From: Sedimentisphaerales bacterium
GTDB taxonomy: Bacteria > Planctomycetota > Phycisphaerae > Sedimentisphaerales > Anaerohalosphaeraceae
Assembly (NCBI GenBank): GCA_016926155.1
Contig: JAFGPC010000051.1
Span: 123,171 to 187,170 of the forward strand
DNA length: 64,000 nt
Reading direction: 5' to 3'
The notes under the pieces were generated by a model that worked only from the letters and a program-made list of their open reading frames with translations, did no database searches and had not been told where the DNA came from. The position numbers were made by a program, and so were the translations under genes. This document shows, piece by piece, positions 9,633-18,327 of this stretch (position 1 is the stretch's first letter; each line of letters begins with the position of its first letter).

Positions 9633-9693
9633 CAGAGAAAACCGGATGGACAGACAGGCGGGTAATCCAATATAAATTCGATATTTTCCGTTT

Positions 9694-9708
9694 CGGCACA
9701 TGTTTTGC
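9694..9708 (+). promoter_or_regulatory. Sigma-54 (RpoN) promoter of block I
   Basis: CGGCACATGTTTTGC matches the -24/-12 consensus TGGCAC-N5-TTGC at all but the first base, with exact spacing, and is followed by T as in strong sites. It lies in the 166 bp gap before the gene at 9766. The expected transcription start is near 9720, leaving a leader of about 45 bases. Two similar promoters head the other blocks. Confidence 0.8.
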
Positions 9709-9765
9709 TAAACGTCCATTGTATAAAACTATAGTCACATTGCGGACAGTAATGGGAGATGAGCA

Positions 9766-11730
9766 ATGGGAATGGATTCCGGAACAGATCGATATGAACA
9801 GGCGTTGAAACTGGCCGAAACAGGCCGGCATGAGAAAGCTCTTTCTCTCTTGGAAGAGCACTTACGGGAAAATCCATCTGACGCCCAAGGCTGGAATGAC
9901 GCCGGAGCGATCCTGTTCTGTCTCAGGCGTGTAGAAGACGCTATTAAATATTTTGAAAAAGCGATCAAACTCAGCGGGCCACAAGCGGCCGGGGAGATCT
10001 ACTGGAACCTCTGTGAGGCATATCTGGATGGGGGATATCCGGGTATGGCCGCCCGATTGTTTGATCAGATGGAATCTTTGAAAATTCTCAGTCCCGACAC
10101 TCTGAATCGTACCGCGGATGTGTTTCTCAAGGAAGAAAATCTGGGTGGGGCTTTGGAGATGTTGCTGTATTCCCTCCGGTTGGCGCCTGAGCAGGAAGTG
10201 CTCGAACCGATGATCGAAGTCATTCGAAGCAAACGCTCCAACGTTGCCATTTTTGCCGTCAAACAGACTAAAACGACGCAAAGGTTGTATGATTTCATGG
10301 ATAAACGGTTCCAGACAAAACTAAATGTCGGGAAATCCATGGATGAAATAAGCACGATTCTGGAATGGAGTCATATTTCCTGGTTTGAGGGGTGCGATGA
10401 ATTGCTTTCGGCCATCTCGCGACGGAATAAAATATGCCGAACGGTTGTAAGGCTTGATGCCCGGGATGTCTATGATGCCCCGATCGAAGAGGTGAACTGG
10501 GACAATATCGATGTCGTCATTATCAATGGCGGATTGCTGGAAAAGCAGACATTGCTGTCGCGTATGGAGGATCTTGAGAAGCGAACCCGCGTCATAACGA
10601 CGTTTGAAGGAGTAGACCTGAGCAGGGTACGATTCCAGTCCCGTTGCCGGGGAAAGAAACTGGTGTGGATGGGGGATTTAGATGCGCAATCCAATCCAAT
10701 ACTGCTTTTACAGTGTATGCAAAAGTTGAATTATATCGACAAAGACTATCGTTTGTACATCGCAGGAAGATGTGTCGACACTGGGATGGAACAATATCTC
10801 CGCTATATGGTGGATAAGCTGAATCTTTCCAGTGCGGTTGTGTTTGAACCGGAGGTTAAAAACCTCAATCAGTATCTGCTTGACAAGCACTTCATCGTCT
10901 CCACGGCCATCGATTTGTCCGGTTTGTCGAGCGTACTAACGGCAATGGCCTGTGGACTTAAGCCGGTAGTACATGATTTCCCCGGTGCTGAGCAGTGGAT
11001 TGACAGTTCTTATCTATTTGGGATTTCCGAACAATTCTGTAATCTGGTCCTTTCCGATGACTATCGACCACAGCATTATCGTCAAATAGTGGAGCAGCAG
11101 TATCGGTTGCGCCACTGGACTCGACCAATCAACGATGTGTTATATAAGCTGGAAAAAAATCCTGTTGCAAAAACAACAATGCCGACATTTGTTCCGATGC
11201 AGTCACAGGTATTTCCTGTTCAAACGGAAGCCTCATGTCAGTCACATAAGGGACAAACACCCTATGTTCCCGCCGCCATATCGGAGCCCAGGACGATTCC
11301 GATTACACCGATGAATACGGCCAATATGGATATCCCTGTACGGAGCGATTCCGTTCGGATTGGACCATCACCATCGGAAGAGATTTCGCCGCCAGTCTCC
11401 TCTTCGGAAAAACCGGGAAATAAGTCCTATTCCGAAATGGGACGCCAGCGGATTACCGAACGAATGGCCAGAGAAGCGTTAGAAGCGACCCGGGCTTTGG
11501 AGGAACTGGCCAGAAGGGACAACAAGATTCCTGGAGATAATCAATGGCAGGATAATTCAGTCTCTCCGGAGAGTTGGTCCTCAAGCGGTTTCAGTTCAAT
11601 CGATGCCATGACACAGGAAGACCGGGTTCAGAAGATGGCCGGTGAATTCTCCGGCATACCCAGCCCTGTAATTGAACCTGTGGAAAATATCAGCATTGTC
11701 GGGGAACCCCACGTCCCTTTTACGAAATAG
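9766..11730 (+). CDS. TPR-GT4-like protein with degenerate active site and long linker tail
   Basis: The 654-residue product is a paralogue of the 8178 gene: TPR-like repeats (residues about 5-115; AQGWNDAGAILFCLRRVEDAI), then a GT-B fold region with WSHISWFEGCDELL and GLKPVVHDFPGAEQW. Unlike its neighbour, the catalytic EX7E motif is lost. The region reads AIDLSGLSSVLTAMACG, with Asp for the first Glu, Thr for the second and one extra residue. A Pro/Ser-rich linker (about 470-650) follows. It probably has a structural or regulatory role, not transferase activity. GGGAG precedes the ATG, and the sigma-54 promoter lies 57 bp upstream. The stop is preceded by a slippery heptamer that may fuse it to the next domain. 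Confidence 0.75.
   Translation: MGMDSGTDRYEQALKLAETGRHEKALSLLEEHLRENPSDAQGWNDAGAILFCLRRVEDAIKYFEKAIKLSGPQAAGEIYWNLCEAYLDGGYPGMAARLFDQMESLKILSPDTLNRTADVFLKEENLGGALEMLLYSLRLAPEQEVLEPMIEVIRSKRSNVAIFAVKQTKTTQRLYDFMDKRFQTKLNVGKSMDEISTILEWSHISWFEGCDELLSAISRRNKICRTVVRLDARDVYDAPIEEVNWDNIDVVIINGGLLEKQTLLSRMEDLEKRTRVITTFEGVDLSRVRFQSRCRGKKLVWMGDLDAQSNPILLLQCMQKLNYIDKDYRLYIAGRCVDTGMEQYLRYMVDKLNLSSAVVFEPEVKNLNQYLLDKHFIVSTAIDLSGLSSVLTAMACGLKPVVHDFPGAEQWIDSSYLFGISEQFCNLVLSDDYRPQHYRQIVEQQYRLRHWTRPINDVLYKLEKNPVAKTTMPTFVPMQSQVFPVQTEASCQSHKGQTPYVPAAISEPRTIPITPMNTANMDIPVRSDSVRIGPSPSEEISPPVSSSEKPGNKSYSEMGRQRITERMAREALEATRALEELARRDNKIPGDNQWQDNSVSPESWSSSGFSSIDAMTQEDRVQKMAGEFSGIPSPVIEPVENISIVGEPHVPFTK
11715..11721 (+). 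other. Candidate -1 ribosomal slippery heptamer CCCTTTT
   Basis: In the zero frame the codons are GTC CCT TTT ACG AAA TAG, so C-CCT-TTT is an X-XXY-YYZ heptamer seven bases before the stop (TAG at 11728). Slipping by one base gives CCC TTT TAC GAA ATA GAC, which is exactly the frame of the GT9-like region ending at 12602. The only window allowing this switch is 11676-11730. A sequencing or assembly indel would look similar. Confidence 0.45.
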
Positions 11731-12602
11731 ACAATTCGGCGGGCGAGACGGCCGGGCTGGAAAAATCCCAACCGTTTGCCAATCCTTCGGATCCTGCGGA
11801 ACCACTGCGAAAGGTTCTGATCGAAATCGAAGGTAATCTGGCCGAAGCGGTCTGTGCCGAACCGGCTATTCGAGCCTTCAAGGCCAGCCATTTCGGTCAG
11901 GTGGAGGTAACGGTGTGTTGTCAGTGTTGTGATCTGTTTCGAAATCATCCCAGTGTGGTCAATTTCACCGCAGAAAGCAGCGAAACGCTAGCCGGCGATT
12001 TTGATGTATGTTATGAATTAACAGGATTTGTCCAGGCCCAACAACAGGGAATTCATCCAGTGGATTGGTATGCCAGACAGTTGGATGTACAACTGCCTGA
12101 TCGAACGCCGTGGGTGTGTTTGGACAGCTTTGACTATGTACGTATGCAGCGGTTTGATATTGAAGGGCTGGAGCATCCTCGAATCGCTATTGCTGCCGGC
12201 AGTGATTGTCCCGATGGACAGTGGACACAGGAGAAATGGAACGCTCTGAGCGAGATACTGGAAGAAAAGCTTCAGGCTTCGGTGGTTCAACTTTCCGGCA
12301 AGGATGATCAGCCGACGGAGACAGGTTTGAATCTGATCGATCGCCTCTCACCTCGAGAAGCCGCCACGGTGTTAAGTTGTTGCGATCTTCTGATCTGTGG
12401 GGACAACGGTTATCTCGATCTGGCCGCAGCCGTGCAGACGCCTTATCTGGTCCTGTTGCATCATGCCGATCCATGGGTGCGACTCCATATTGAAGGCGGA
12501 CATTACATCCAGGAGAAGAACCGATCCGTGGAGGAAATACCAGTCCAATCTGTAATGGAAGGGATTCTTCAACTTTGCCAATCGGAACCAAAAGACAAAT
12601 AA
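11715..12602 (+). CDS. GT9 (heptosyltransferase-like) domain, reached by frameshift or missing start
   Basis: Read in the -1 frame from the slippery site, this gives about 295 residues. After a short linker comes RKVLIEIEGNLAEAVCAEP and AIRAFKASHFG, the first beta-strand and loop of an ADP-heptose-type GT-B transferase. Later come IEGLEHPRIAIAAGSDCPDGQW and a C-terminal DLLICGDNGYLDLAAAVQTPYLVLLHH, the family's substrate-binding GDNGxxHLA-like loop. There is no ATG, GTG or TTG between the preceding in-frame stop (11673) and GTG 11901, and starting at 11901 would delete the first Rossmann strand. So the domain is either a C-terminal part of the 9766 protein by frameshift, a frameshifted gene, or an assembly error. 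Confidence 0.6.
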   Translation, partial: PFYEIDNSAGETAGLEKSQPFANPSDPAEPLRKVLIEIEGNLAEAVCAEPAIRAFKASHFGQVEVTVCCQCCDLFRNHPSVVNFTAESSETLAGDFDVCYELTGFVQAQQQGIHPVDWYARQLDVQLPDRTPWVCLDSFDYVRMQRFDIEGLEHPRIAIAAGSDCPDGQWTQEKWNALSEILEEKLQASVVQLSGKDDQPTETGLNLIDRLSPREAATVLSCCDLLICGDNGYLDLAAAVQTPYLVLLHHADPWVRLHIEGGHYIQEKNRSVEEIPVQSVMEGILQLCQSEPKDK

Positions 12603-12621
12603 TAAGATCCGATTATGACCA

Positions 12622-14217
12622 ATGACAGCCAGAGCCACTGACAACTCAAATCCACTGGTAACAGTGCTGCTCAGCACCTACAATCGGCCTATGTATTTAC
12701 GTCAGGCCCTGAAGAGCATTCTTGCTCAGACCTATCGGAATCTGCAGATTATTCTCGTGCGGGACGGCGGCGAGCCGGTCCGATCGGTTGTCGAACCTTA
12801 TCTGACCGATCCTCGACTGACCTTTATTGATCGTCATGAGAATTGGGGTCTGCCCCGTTCCTTTAATCAAGCCCTCGGGCAGGCCAGGGGCAAGTATATA
12901 TGTTATCTCGGCGACGACGACCTGTTTTATCCGCATCATGTTCAGACGCTGGTCGAGGCGCTGGAAGGGCAATATGAATATGAGGCGGCCTACACCGATT
13001 TATATAAAGTGCATTGTCGAATTGAGCCGGATGGAAAACGCACGGTACTTGCAAAAAATATCGAGATCAGCCGGGATTATGACCGTACCAGCCTGCTGCA
13101 GTTCAGCCATATCCTGCATGTGAGCCTGATGCATACCCGAAAAATTCTGGAGCGAACCGGGCCGTACAATGAGAATGTTCATGTACTGATCGATTACGAT
13201 TTGATTCGTCGAATGGCCTTTTTTACCGATTTCAAGCACATTCCCAAGGTTACCGGCGAATTCTATGCGGCGATTGAAAAAGACCAGGACAAGTGCTCTC
13301 GCATCAGTAACCGCAAACGCAAGGATCGTACGGGCTATATCTTGAATCTGTTGCGGATTTACAGCTCTCGTCCACCCAAGCCATGGACGAAGATGCAGGA
13401 TACCTCTCTGGTGCTGCTGGCCGATACAGTTGACGATACTCTTTTGATTGCCCTGGAACAGATCTGGTCCCACACGTTTTTCCCCTTCCAGATTTATTTA
13501 CCCTTGCCGGAATCTCAATTGCGGCAGCTCAAAACAATTGTCCCTAATATCCTTGGGGTTCCGGTTTCGCCCGGAGCGAACATGGAAGAACGGTTAGATA
13601 CTGTATTGGCTTGTTGTGACGGAGATTATATTGGAATTGTTCCCTATACCTGGCGAATCCGATACAACGAAGTGGCCTGGATTGAAAAATCTCTATACGC
13701 GCTGATGCATTGTGAAGATCCGAATCAGGCGTTTGAGCTTGTAGGATCGCGTTCAGAGCGATGGGCGGCGGTATTTCGACGGCAACAACTCGCAACGGCA
13801 CGCCGATTGCACAAGAGTCTTCCGTTACTGGATTCGATTCGGGAGGCGGGGATTCTGGTCCGGCCTCCGCGACAGGACGAATGGCCGTTCCAGTTTGAGA
13901 ACATGACGACAAGCGGCCAAATGCTGGAAAAACAGGGTATGTGGTCCGAGGCCGCCCGGCTCTTTGAGATGACACAACGGCAGTATGGCAATGACCTTTG
14001 GATGATGACAAGGAGAGCCGATGACCTGTATCATGCCGGGCGGCTTAGGCAGGCCGCACAATTGGCCCGACAGGTGAATTCGATTCGGTCTTCTCCGGCA
14101 ACGTTGCTGATTGAGGCGAGGGCACGGCGGAAAGTGGAAGGGAACCTGGAGGCGATTGGGCTGTTGAGACAAGCGGAAATGATACTGGAAGGAAGTGAGC
14201 TGACCCATGCAGGATAG
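12622..14217 (+). CDS. GT2 glycosyltransferase with C-terminal TPR-like helices
   Basis: The 531-residue protein starts with a GT-A/GT2 domain: VTVLLSTYNRPMYLRQALKS at about residue 14, LRD/VRDGGEP for the nucleotide-binding Asp, and YLGDDDLFYPHHV (about 95-107), the metal-binding DXD. The middle part (about 250-420) is less conserved and may be a second, degenerate domain. The C-terminus has repeat-like helices (LYHAGRLRQAAQLARQV). It probably transfers a sugar from a nucleotide donor. It begins 19 bp after the GT9 frame and overlaps the next gene by 11 bp. Confidence 0.82.
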   Translation: MTARATDNSNPLVTVLLSTYNRPMYLRQALKSILAQTYRNLQIILVRDGGEPVRSVVEPYLTDPRLTFIDRHENWGLPRSFNQALGQARGKYICYLGDDDLFYPHHVQTLVEALEGQYEYEAAYTDLYKVHCRIEPDGKRTVLAKNIEISRDYDRTSLLQFSHILHVSLMHTRKILERTGPYNENVHVLIDYDLIRRMAFFTDFKHIPKVTGEFYAAIEKDQDKCSRISNRKRKDRTGYILNLLRIYSSRPPKPWTKMQDTSLVLLADTVDDTLLIALEQIWSHTFFPFQIYLPLPESQLRQLKTIVPNILGVPVSPGANMEERLDTVLACCDGDYIGIVPYTWRIRYNEVAWIEKSLYALMHCEDPNQAFELVGSRSERWAAVFRRQQLATARRLHKSLPLLDSIREAGILVRPPRQDEWPFQFENMTTSGQMLEKQGMWSEAARLFEMTQRQYGNDLWMMTRRADDLYHAGRLRQAAQLARQVNSIRSSPATLLIEARARRKVEGNLEAIGLLRQAEMILEGSELTHAG

Positions 14218-14908
14218 AGAGCAGGAACAACCCAGCCAGATTACCGACGGAGTGGATACCCCGACGGGACAGATCTGGCCGGAGGAAATCACCGGAACGC
14301 CGATTCCTGATCTGGGCTGGACGCAGCACTATGATGTGGTCAAAGAACTGGCAGACTGCTATGCCGGTGTGGGGGACTTCCAATCGGCGCTGCATTATTA
14401 CGATAAGGCCGCCAATCTGGGGCCTGATGAGCCCGGTCCGTATGTGGGAATGGGCGTAATAGCCTTACAGCAAAATCGGCCCGACGATGCGGAAACAGCC
14501 TTTCGAGTGGCATGCCGGCTGGATCCGAAATGCAGTAAAGGCTATTGCGGCCGGGCTATGGTGGCCGAACAGAAAAATGACTGGCCGCAGGCGTTCGAAT
14601 GGTATCTTAAAAGCCTTGAATTGAACGGTGATGACCTGACCGCACTGCTGGGACTGTTTCAGATGTCTTGTCGAATAGGATCTTTTGAAAAAGTGATCTA
14701 CTATTTGCAGATGTATCTGAATATGCATCCCGGTGACACGTCGGTTATGTTTTGTCTGGCTACTCTGTTGCTTCGCGAAGGTCAACCCGGCTCGGCCCGG
14801 CAATTGCTCAGGGATTTGCTGGTATTGCAGCCGGACCACCTGGATGCGGTTCATTTGCTCGAAGAAGTGGAAAATAAACTTACCCAACCTGTTTGCCAGG
14901 AGTCTTGA
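14207..14908 (+). CDS. TPR repeat protein
   Basis: The 233-residue product consists of about five tetratricopeptide repeats. Clear units are YDVVKELADCYAGVGDFQSAL, PYVGMGVIALQQNRPDDAE and GYCGRAMVAEQKNDWPQAFE, followed by LRDLLVLQPDHLDAVHLLEE. There is no signal peptide, so it is probably cytoplasmic. TPR modules are fused to several transferases in this island, and the start overlaps the preceding GT2 gene. It could therefore act as a scaffold for glycosyltransferases or for the acceptor flagellin. No enzymatic motif is seen. Confidence 0.75.
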   Translation: MQDREQEQPSQITDGVDTPTGQIWPEEITGTPIPDLGWTQHYDVVKELADCYAGVGDFQSALHYYDKAANLGPDEPGPYVGMGVIALQQNRPDDAETAFRVACRLDPKCSKGYCGRAMVAEQKNDWPQAFEWYLKSLELNGDDLTALLGLFQMSCRIGSFEKVIYYLQMYLNMHPGDTSVMFCLATLLLREGQPGSARQLLRDLLVLQPDHLDAVHLLEEVENKLTQPVCQES

Positions 14909-14911
14909 TCC

Positions 14912-15256
14912 ATGAATACCTACAATCAACCTGTGACAACCGATGTCGAAAACCTGGCGGCCGCCAGTTTTACACAGATGATTGATTATCTGGAAAACCT
15001 GCTGATCCGCCAGTTGGAAAAGATTCGCAAGTATGATCTGGATGCCGCGGTTGTACTGGCCGAAGAGGCCAACACGGTTGCAATGACGCTGGCACGAGAA
15101 AAGGTACTGGACCAGCCTGCGTATTTGGAGCATCGCCGCAGGATACAGAAGTTATACCGTGATATCAGTCTGGTACTCTCCGCTGAACGGGCCGAAGTGG
15201 CTCAGAAATTATCCGCCATTCGAAAGGGAATCAAGGTCTTGGGAATGTCCCGATAA
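14912..15256 (+). CDS. Small all-helical protein, FliT/FlgN-like
   Basis: The product has 114 residues and is predicted to be almost entirely helical, with heptad-like stretches (FTQMIDYLENLLIRQLEKIRK and YLEHRRRIQKLYRDISLVLS). I do not recognise the family with confidence. Size and helix pattern resemble flagellar export chaperones such as FliT or FlgN, and the locus is flagellar. An AGGAG site lies about ten bases before the ATG, inside the end of the TPR gene, 3 bp after whose stop this gene starts. A chaperone role is inference. Confidence 0.5.
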   Translation: MNTYNQPVTTDVENLAAASFTQMIDYLENLLIRQLEKIRKYDLDAAVVLAEEANTVAMTLAREKVLDQPAYLEHRRRIQKLYRDISLVLSAERAEVAQKLSAIRKGIKVLGMSR

Positions 15257-15304
15257 AAGGATACGAACGAAAAGCTTGGACAAAAAAATCCTGGTGTTTT
15301 ATAG

Positions 15305-16225
15305 ATGATGAAAAAAATCATCATTCCGGACGAGTACGATTATGTGGGAGTGTTTCTTACCGAAGCATGCCACTTATCCTGCGCGTATTGTATTACGCGA
15401 CACCATGGAGCATCCTATGGCGCCAATCAGTATAAACCGCTTTCTCCTCAACAGTGGATTCGGGGATTGAATCGCCTGGATTTGCCTTCCGATGTGCCCA
15501 TAACCCTTCAGGGGGGAGAACCGTTTTTATACAAAGGTATATGGCAAATTCTGGAGAATATCCGCCATAAGGTAGATATCCTGACCGCCCTGCCTCCGTA
15601 TCTTACCAAAGAGCACTTTCTGGGGCTGCGCACACTGGAATGGAATCGCCGAGAGGCGCCCTATCCATTGATCCGAGTGAGTTATCATGGTGGGCAGAAT
15701 GACTACAAAAAGCTGATCGAACGAATCGCCGATTTGCAGGAGATCCTGAGTATCGGTTTGTTTTATCTGGATTATCCGGCCACAGCGCACGAGGAAACAG
15801 AGCAAATAAGGGAATTTGCACAGCGATATGGGGTCGAGGTTCGAAGTAAGGAATTTCTTGGTTGGTGGCAGGGCCGACAGTATGGAACGATTCTTTATGA
15901 TCGAGCCTGTGAGGGAACACCAGTGGGTATTCCCGTTCTTTGCCGAAACAGTGTGGTGCCGATAGCACCGGATGGGACGATTTTTCGTTGTCATTCGGAT
16001 CTGTATTTCCACCGCATTTCGGGAGCTATAGGACATATTCTGGACGAACACATCGAACTGCCAACCGAGCATTCCATATGCCATCACTTTGGACTTTGCA
16101 GTGAGTGTGATGTTAAGGTCAAGACCAATCGCTATCAAGTCTATGGATACACGTCGGCGGACATCCGATTTACCGGGCAAGGAACGGCATGTGAATTCGA
16201 AAAAACAAAAAGTGCTGATCATTAA
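15305..16225 (+). CDS. Radical SAM protein
   Basis: The 306-residue protein has the radical SAM cluster motif CHLSCAYC (CX3CX2C) near residue 19 and the SAM-binding TLQGGEPFLY near residue 71. After the barrel there are further cysteines: LCRNS, IFRCHSD and CHHFGLCSECDVK. These are likely ligands of an auxiliary Fe-S cluster, as in SPASM or twitch domains. Such enzymes modify peptides or sugars through a 5'-deoxyadenosyl radical. The neighbouring GT9-like gene starts 35 bp inside this gene, so the two are coupled. The substrate is unknown; a sugar of the flagellar glycan, or the flagellin itself, is possible. An ATG three bases on (15308) is an alternative start. Confidence 0.8.
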   Translation: MMKKIIIPDEYDYVGVFLTEACHLSCAYCITRHHGASYGANQYKPLSPQQWIRGLNRLDLPSDVPITLQGGEPFLYKGIWQILENIRHKVDILTALPPYLTKEHFLGLRTLEWNRREAPYPLIRVSYHGGQNDYKKLIERIADLQEILSIGLFYLDYPATAHEETEQIREFAQRYGVEVRSKEFLGWWQGRQYGTILYDRACEGTPVGIPVLCRNSVVPIAPDGTIFRCHSDLYFHRISGAIGHILDEHIELPTEHSICHHFGLCSECDVKVKTNRYQVYGYTSADIRFTGQGTACEFEKTKSADH

Positions 16226-17231
16226 AGTCGGCTACTCCGAAACACTGGATCCGGAGATCAGTAACATCACCAGCTATGGCGATGTGATGCGGACAACAGT
16301 CCTGTTGCATTTGTATCAAGACGATCATGTAACCTGGCTGGTGGATGAAAAGGCGTATCCGATCCTGAAGAATAATCCTTATATCGATCGCATCCTTATC
16401 TATGATCTGACCTCTGTGCTGCAGCTTCAGGCCGAGCATTTTGATACGGTGATCAATCTGGAGAAAGTCCCCGGTTTGTGTGCACTGGCCGATCAGGTAA
16501 CGGCCTGGCGACGATACGGATTTCGCTTTGATGTGAAAACCGGCCAGGCTGAAGCTTATGACGGCACAGAGAAGGCGCTGTCTATCTGTACCAATGAGAA
16601 ACAAAAGATAAATCAGAAACGATTCTGGCAGGAATACCTCTTTGAAATGGTAGGCGCCACCTGGCAAGGGCAGGAATATATTCTGGGCTATGAACCGACG
16701 GAAGAGGAAAAGTATGACGTCGGTTTCAATTACAAGGTTGGCAATAAATGGCCGTCCAAGGCCTGGTCCATGGAAAACTGGTGCCAACTGGAAGAGATGC
16801 TGACGCCGGATTGTACTGTGTCCTGGCAGGAAGGCCTCGATGATATGGAGGAATACTTTGAATGGATTAATAGTTGCCGTGTCCTGGTGACCAATGACAG
16901 CTTCGGATTGCACCTTGCATTGGCGCTGAACAAGAGAGTTGTTGCATTATTTTCTTCTTCCCACTGGAAGGAAACATGTTTCTATGGTCTGGGCCGGGCC
17001 TTGACAAAAACCGATTGTGCCTGTCCCTACCAGCCCTGTCATATGCCCCAGTGCCGTTTGCGGCATAAGACGTGTGATGTGGATGTGGACCAAGTCTATG
17101 CTGAGGTCTGTGCACAGCTTCATATCGCCATGGAAGTCCCGACAGGAAGAAAAATTTCGGATATCAACGAGTCCCGGCGTAGAGTGATCCGATCCAGAGT
17201 GGGAATACCTATGCCGGTAGAGACAATATAA
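16191..17231 (+). CDS. GT9 heptosyltransferase-like protein
   Basis: From the GTG at 16191 the product has 346 residues. This start follows AAGGA and places the first beta-strand, QKVLIIKVGYSETLD, at the N-terminus as in ADP-heptose:LPS heptosyltransferases. Family features include HLYQDDHVTWLVDEKAYPIL, IDRILIYD, DTVINLEKVPG, and the C-terminal VTNDSFGLHLALALNKRVVALFSS loop, which contacts the donor sugar nucleotide. A cysteine-rich segment near the end (CACPYQPCHMPQCRLRHKTC) is typical of some GT9 members. It is likely to add a sugar to the glycan under construction; the sugar is not determined. Confidence 0.8.
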   Translation: MNSKKQKVLIIKVGYSETLDPEISNITSYGDVMRTTVLLHLYQDDHVTWLVDEKAYPILKNNPYIDRILIYDLTSVLQLQAEHFDTVINLEKVPGLCALADQVTAWRRYGFRFDVKTGQAEAYDGTEKALSICTNEKQKINQKRFWQEYLFEMVGATWQGQEYILGYEPTEEEKYDVGFNYKVGNKWPSKAWSMENWCQLEEMLTPDCTVSWQEGLDDMEEYFEWINSCRVLVTNDSFGLHLALALNKRVVALFSSSHWKETCFYGLGRALTKTDCACPYQPCHMPQCRLRHKTCDVDVDQVYAEVCAQLHIAMEVPTGRKISDINESRRRVIRSRVGIPMPVETI

Positions 17232-17241
17232 AAAAGGACGA

Positions 17242-18309
17242 ATGGATAAATACCGAATCGATTCACATAAGCTGGGTTTCCATGTCGGCCGTGTAAACGA
17301 CTGGCTGGAGGGACAGACCGTCTATCCGATTTACATGGAGATCAGTCCTTCCGGCACATGTAACCATCGTTGTACGTACTGTGCCCTGGACTTTATGGAG
17401 TACCAGAGACGGTTTCTGGAAACAGATCGTTTGGGGGATTGTCTTTGTGAATTGGGCCGTCTTGGCATCAAGAGCATTATGTATGCCGGAGAGGGCGAAC
17501 CCTTGCTGCATCCTCAGATGGCCGAGATCGTACAGGATACTTGGAACAATGGAATTCATGCCGCCCTGACGACGAATGGTGTCTTATTGAATGAGCAAAT
17601 CGTGGAAACGATCCTTCCGGTAACGGAGTGGATTAAGGTGAGCATCAATGCCGGAACCGCCGCCACTTATTCGCAGATTCATCGCTGTCGAGAGCAGGAT
17701 TTTGATAAAGTGATTGCCAATCTGTCCCGAACGGTCGAGATTAAGCGAGATCATGGATACAAGTGCACACTGGGAATGCAGATTGTCTTACTTCCTGAAA
17801 ACCAGGAAGAAGTAACTTTACTAGCCGGAATTGCACGTGATATCGGAATGGATTATCTGGTGGTCAAGCCCTATTCTCAACATCCCCAGAGTAAGACCGA
17901 CCAATATCGTTCGATCCATTATGGAAGCAATCAACGTCTTATGGAACAACTTGAAAGTTTCAATACGGAACAATTTCAGGTTATATTTCGTGCTCATACA
18001 ATGAGCAAGTGGGATGAAAAAACAAAACCGTATCACCGCTGTATGGCGCTGCCGTTCTGGTCTTATATGGATGCCGGGGGCAATGTGTGGGGCTGCAGCA
18101 TGTTTTTGGGGGATGAGCGTTTTCTGTATGGCAACATCTATGAGGAATCTTTCGAGCAGATTTGGACCGGTTCCAGACGAGCCGAATCGCTGCAATGGGT
18201 CGAGCAATGTCTTGATCCGGAGAACTGTCGTGTAAATTGCCGGATGGATGAGATCAATCGATACCTGTGGAGCTTAAGACATCCCCCGGCCCATGTAAAT
18301 TTTATTTAA
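17242..18309 (+). CDS. Radical SAM/SPASM protein
   Basis: The 355-residue protein has CNHRCTYC at about residues 37-44, the [4Fe-4S] site, and YAGEGEPLLH near 77-86. The C-terminus has cysteines CMALPF, WGCSMF and CLDPENCRVNCRMDEIN, a SPASM-type arrangement for auxiliary clusters. The ending resembles that of the 20731 radical SAM protein. It stands immediately before a split transketolase, in a run with methyltransferases and an aminotransferase. A role in making an unusual sugar (epimerisation, dehydration or C-C chemistry) is plausible. The exact reaction is not readable. Confidence 0.82.
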   Translation: MDKYRIDSHKLGFHVGRVNDWLEGQTVYPIYMEISPSGTCNHRCTYCALDFMEYQRRFLETDRLGDCLCELGRLGIKSIMYAGEGEPLLHPQMAEIVQDTWNNGIHAALTTNGVLLNEQIVETILPVTEWIKVSINAGTAATYSQIHRCREQDFDKVIANLSRTVEIKRDHGYKCTLGMQIVLLPENQEEVTLLAGIARDIGMDYLVVKPYSQHPQSKTDQYRSIHYGSNQRLMEQLESFNTEQFQVIFRAHTMSKWDEKTKPYHRCMALPFWSYMDAGGNVWGCSMFLGDERFLYGNIYEESFEQIWTGSRRAESLQWVEQCLDPENCRVNCRMDEINRYLWSLRHPPAHVNFI

Positions 18310-18327
18310 ACTTGAGAACTCATCTTT

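Noticed and set aside
15305..17231. Genes 15305 and 16191 as one frameshifted gene
   Set aside because: The two products are complete, different families, and the 35 bp overlap has its own GTG with an AAGGA site.
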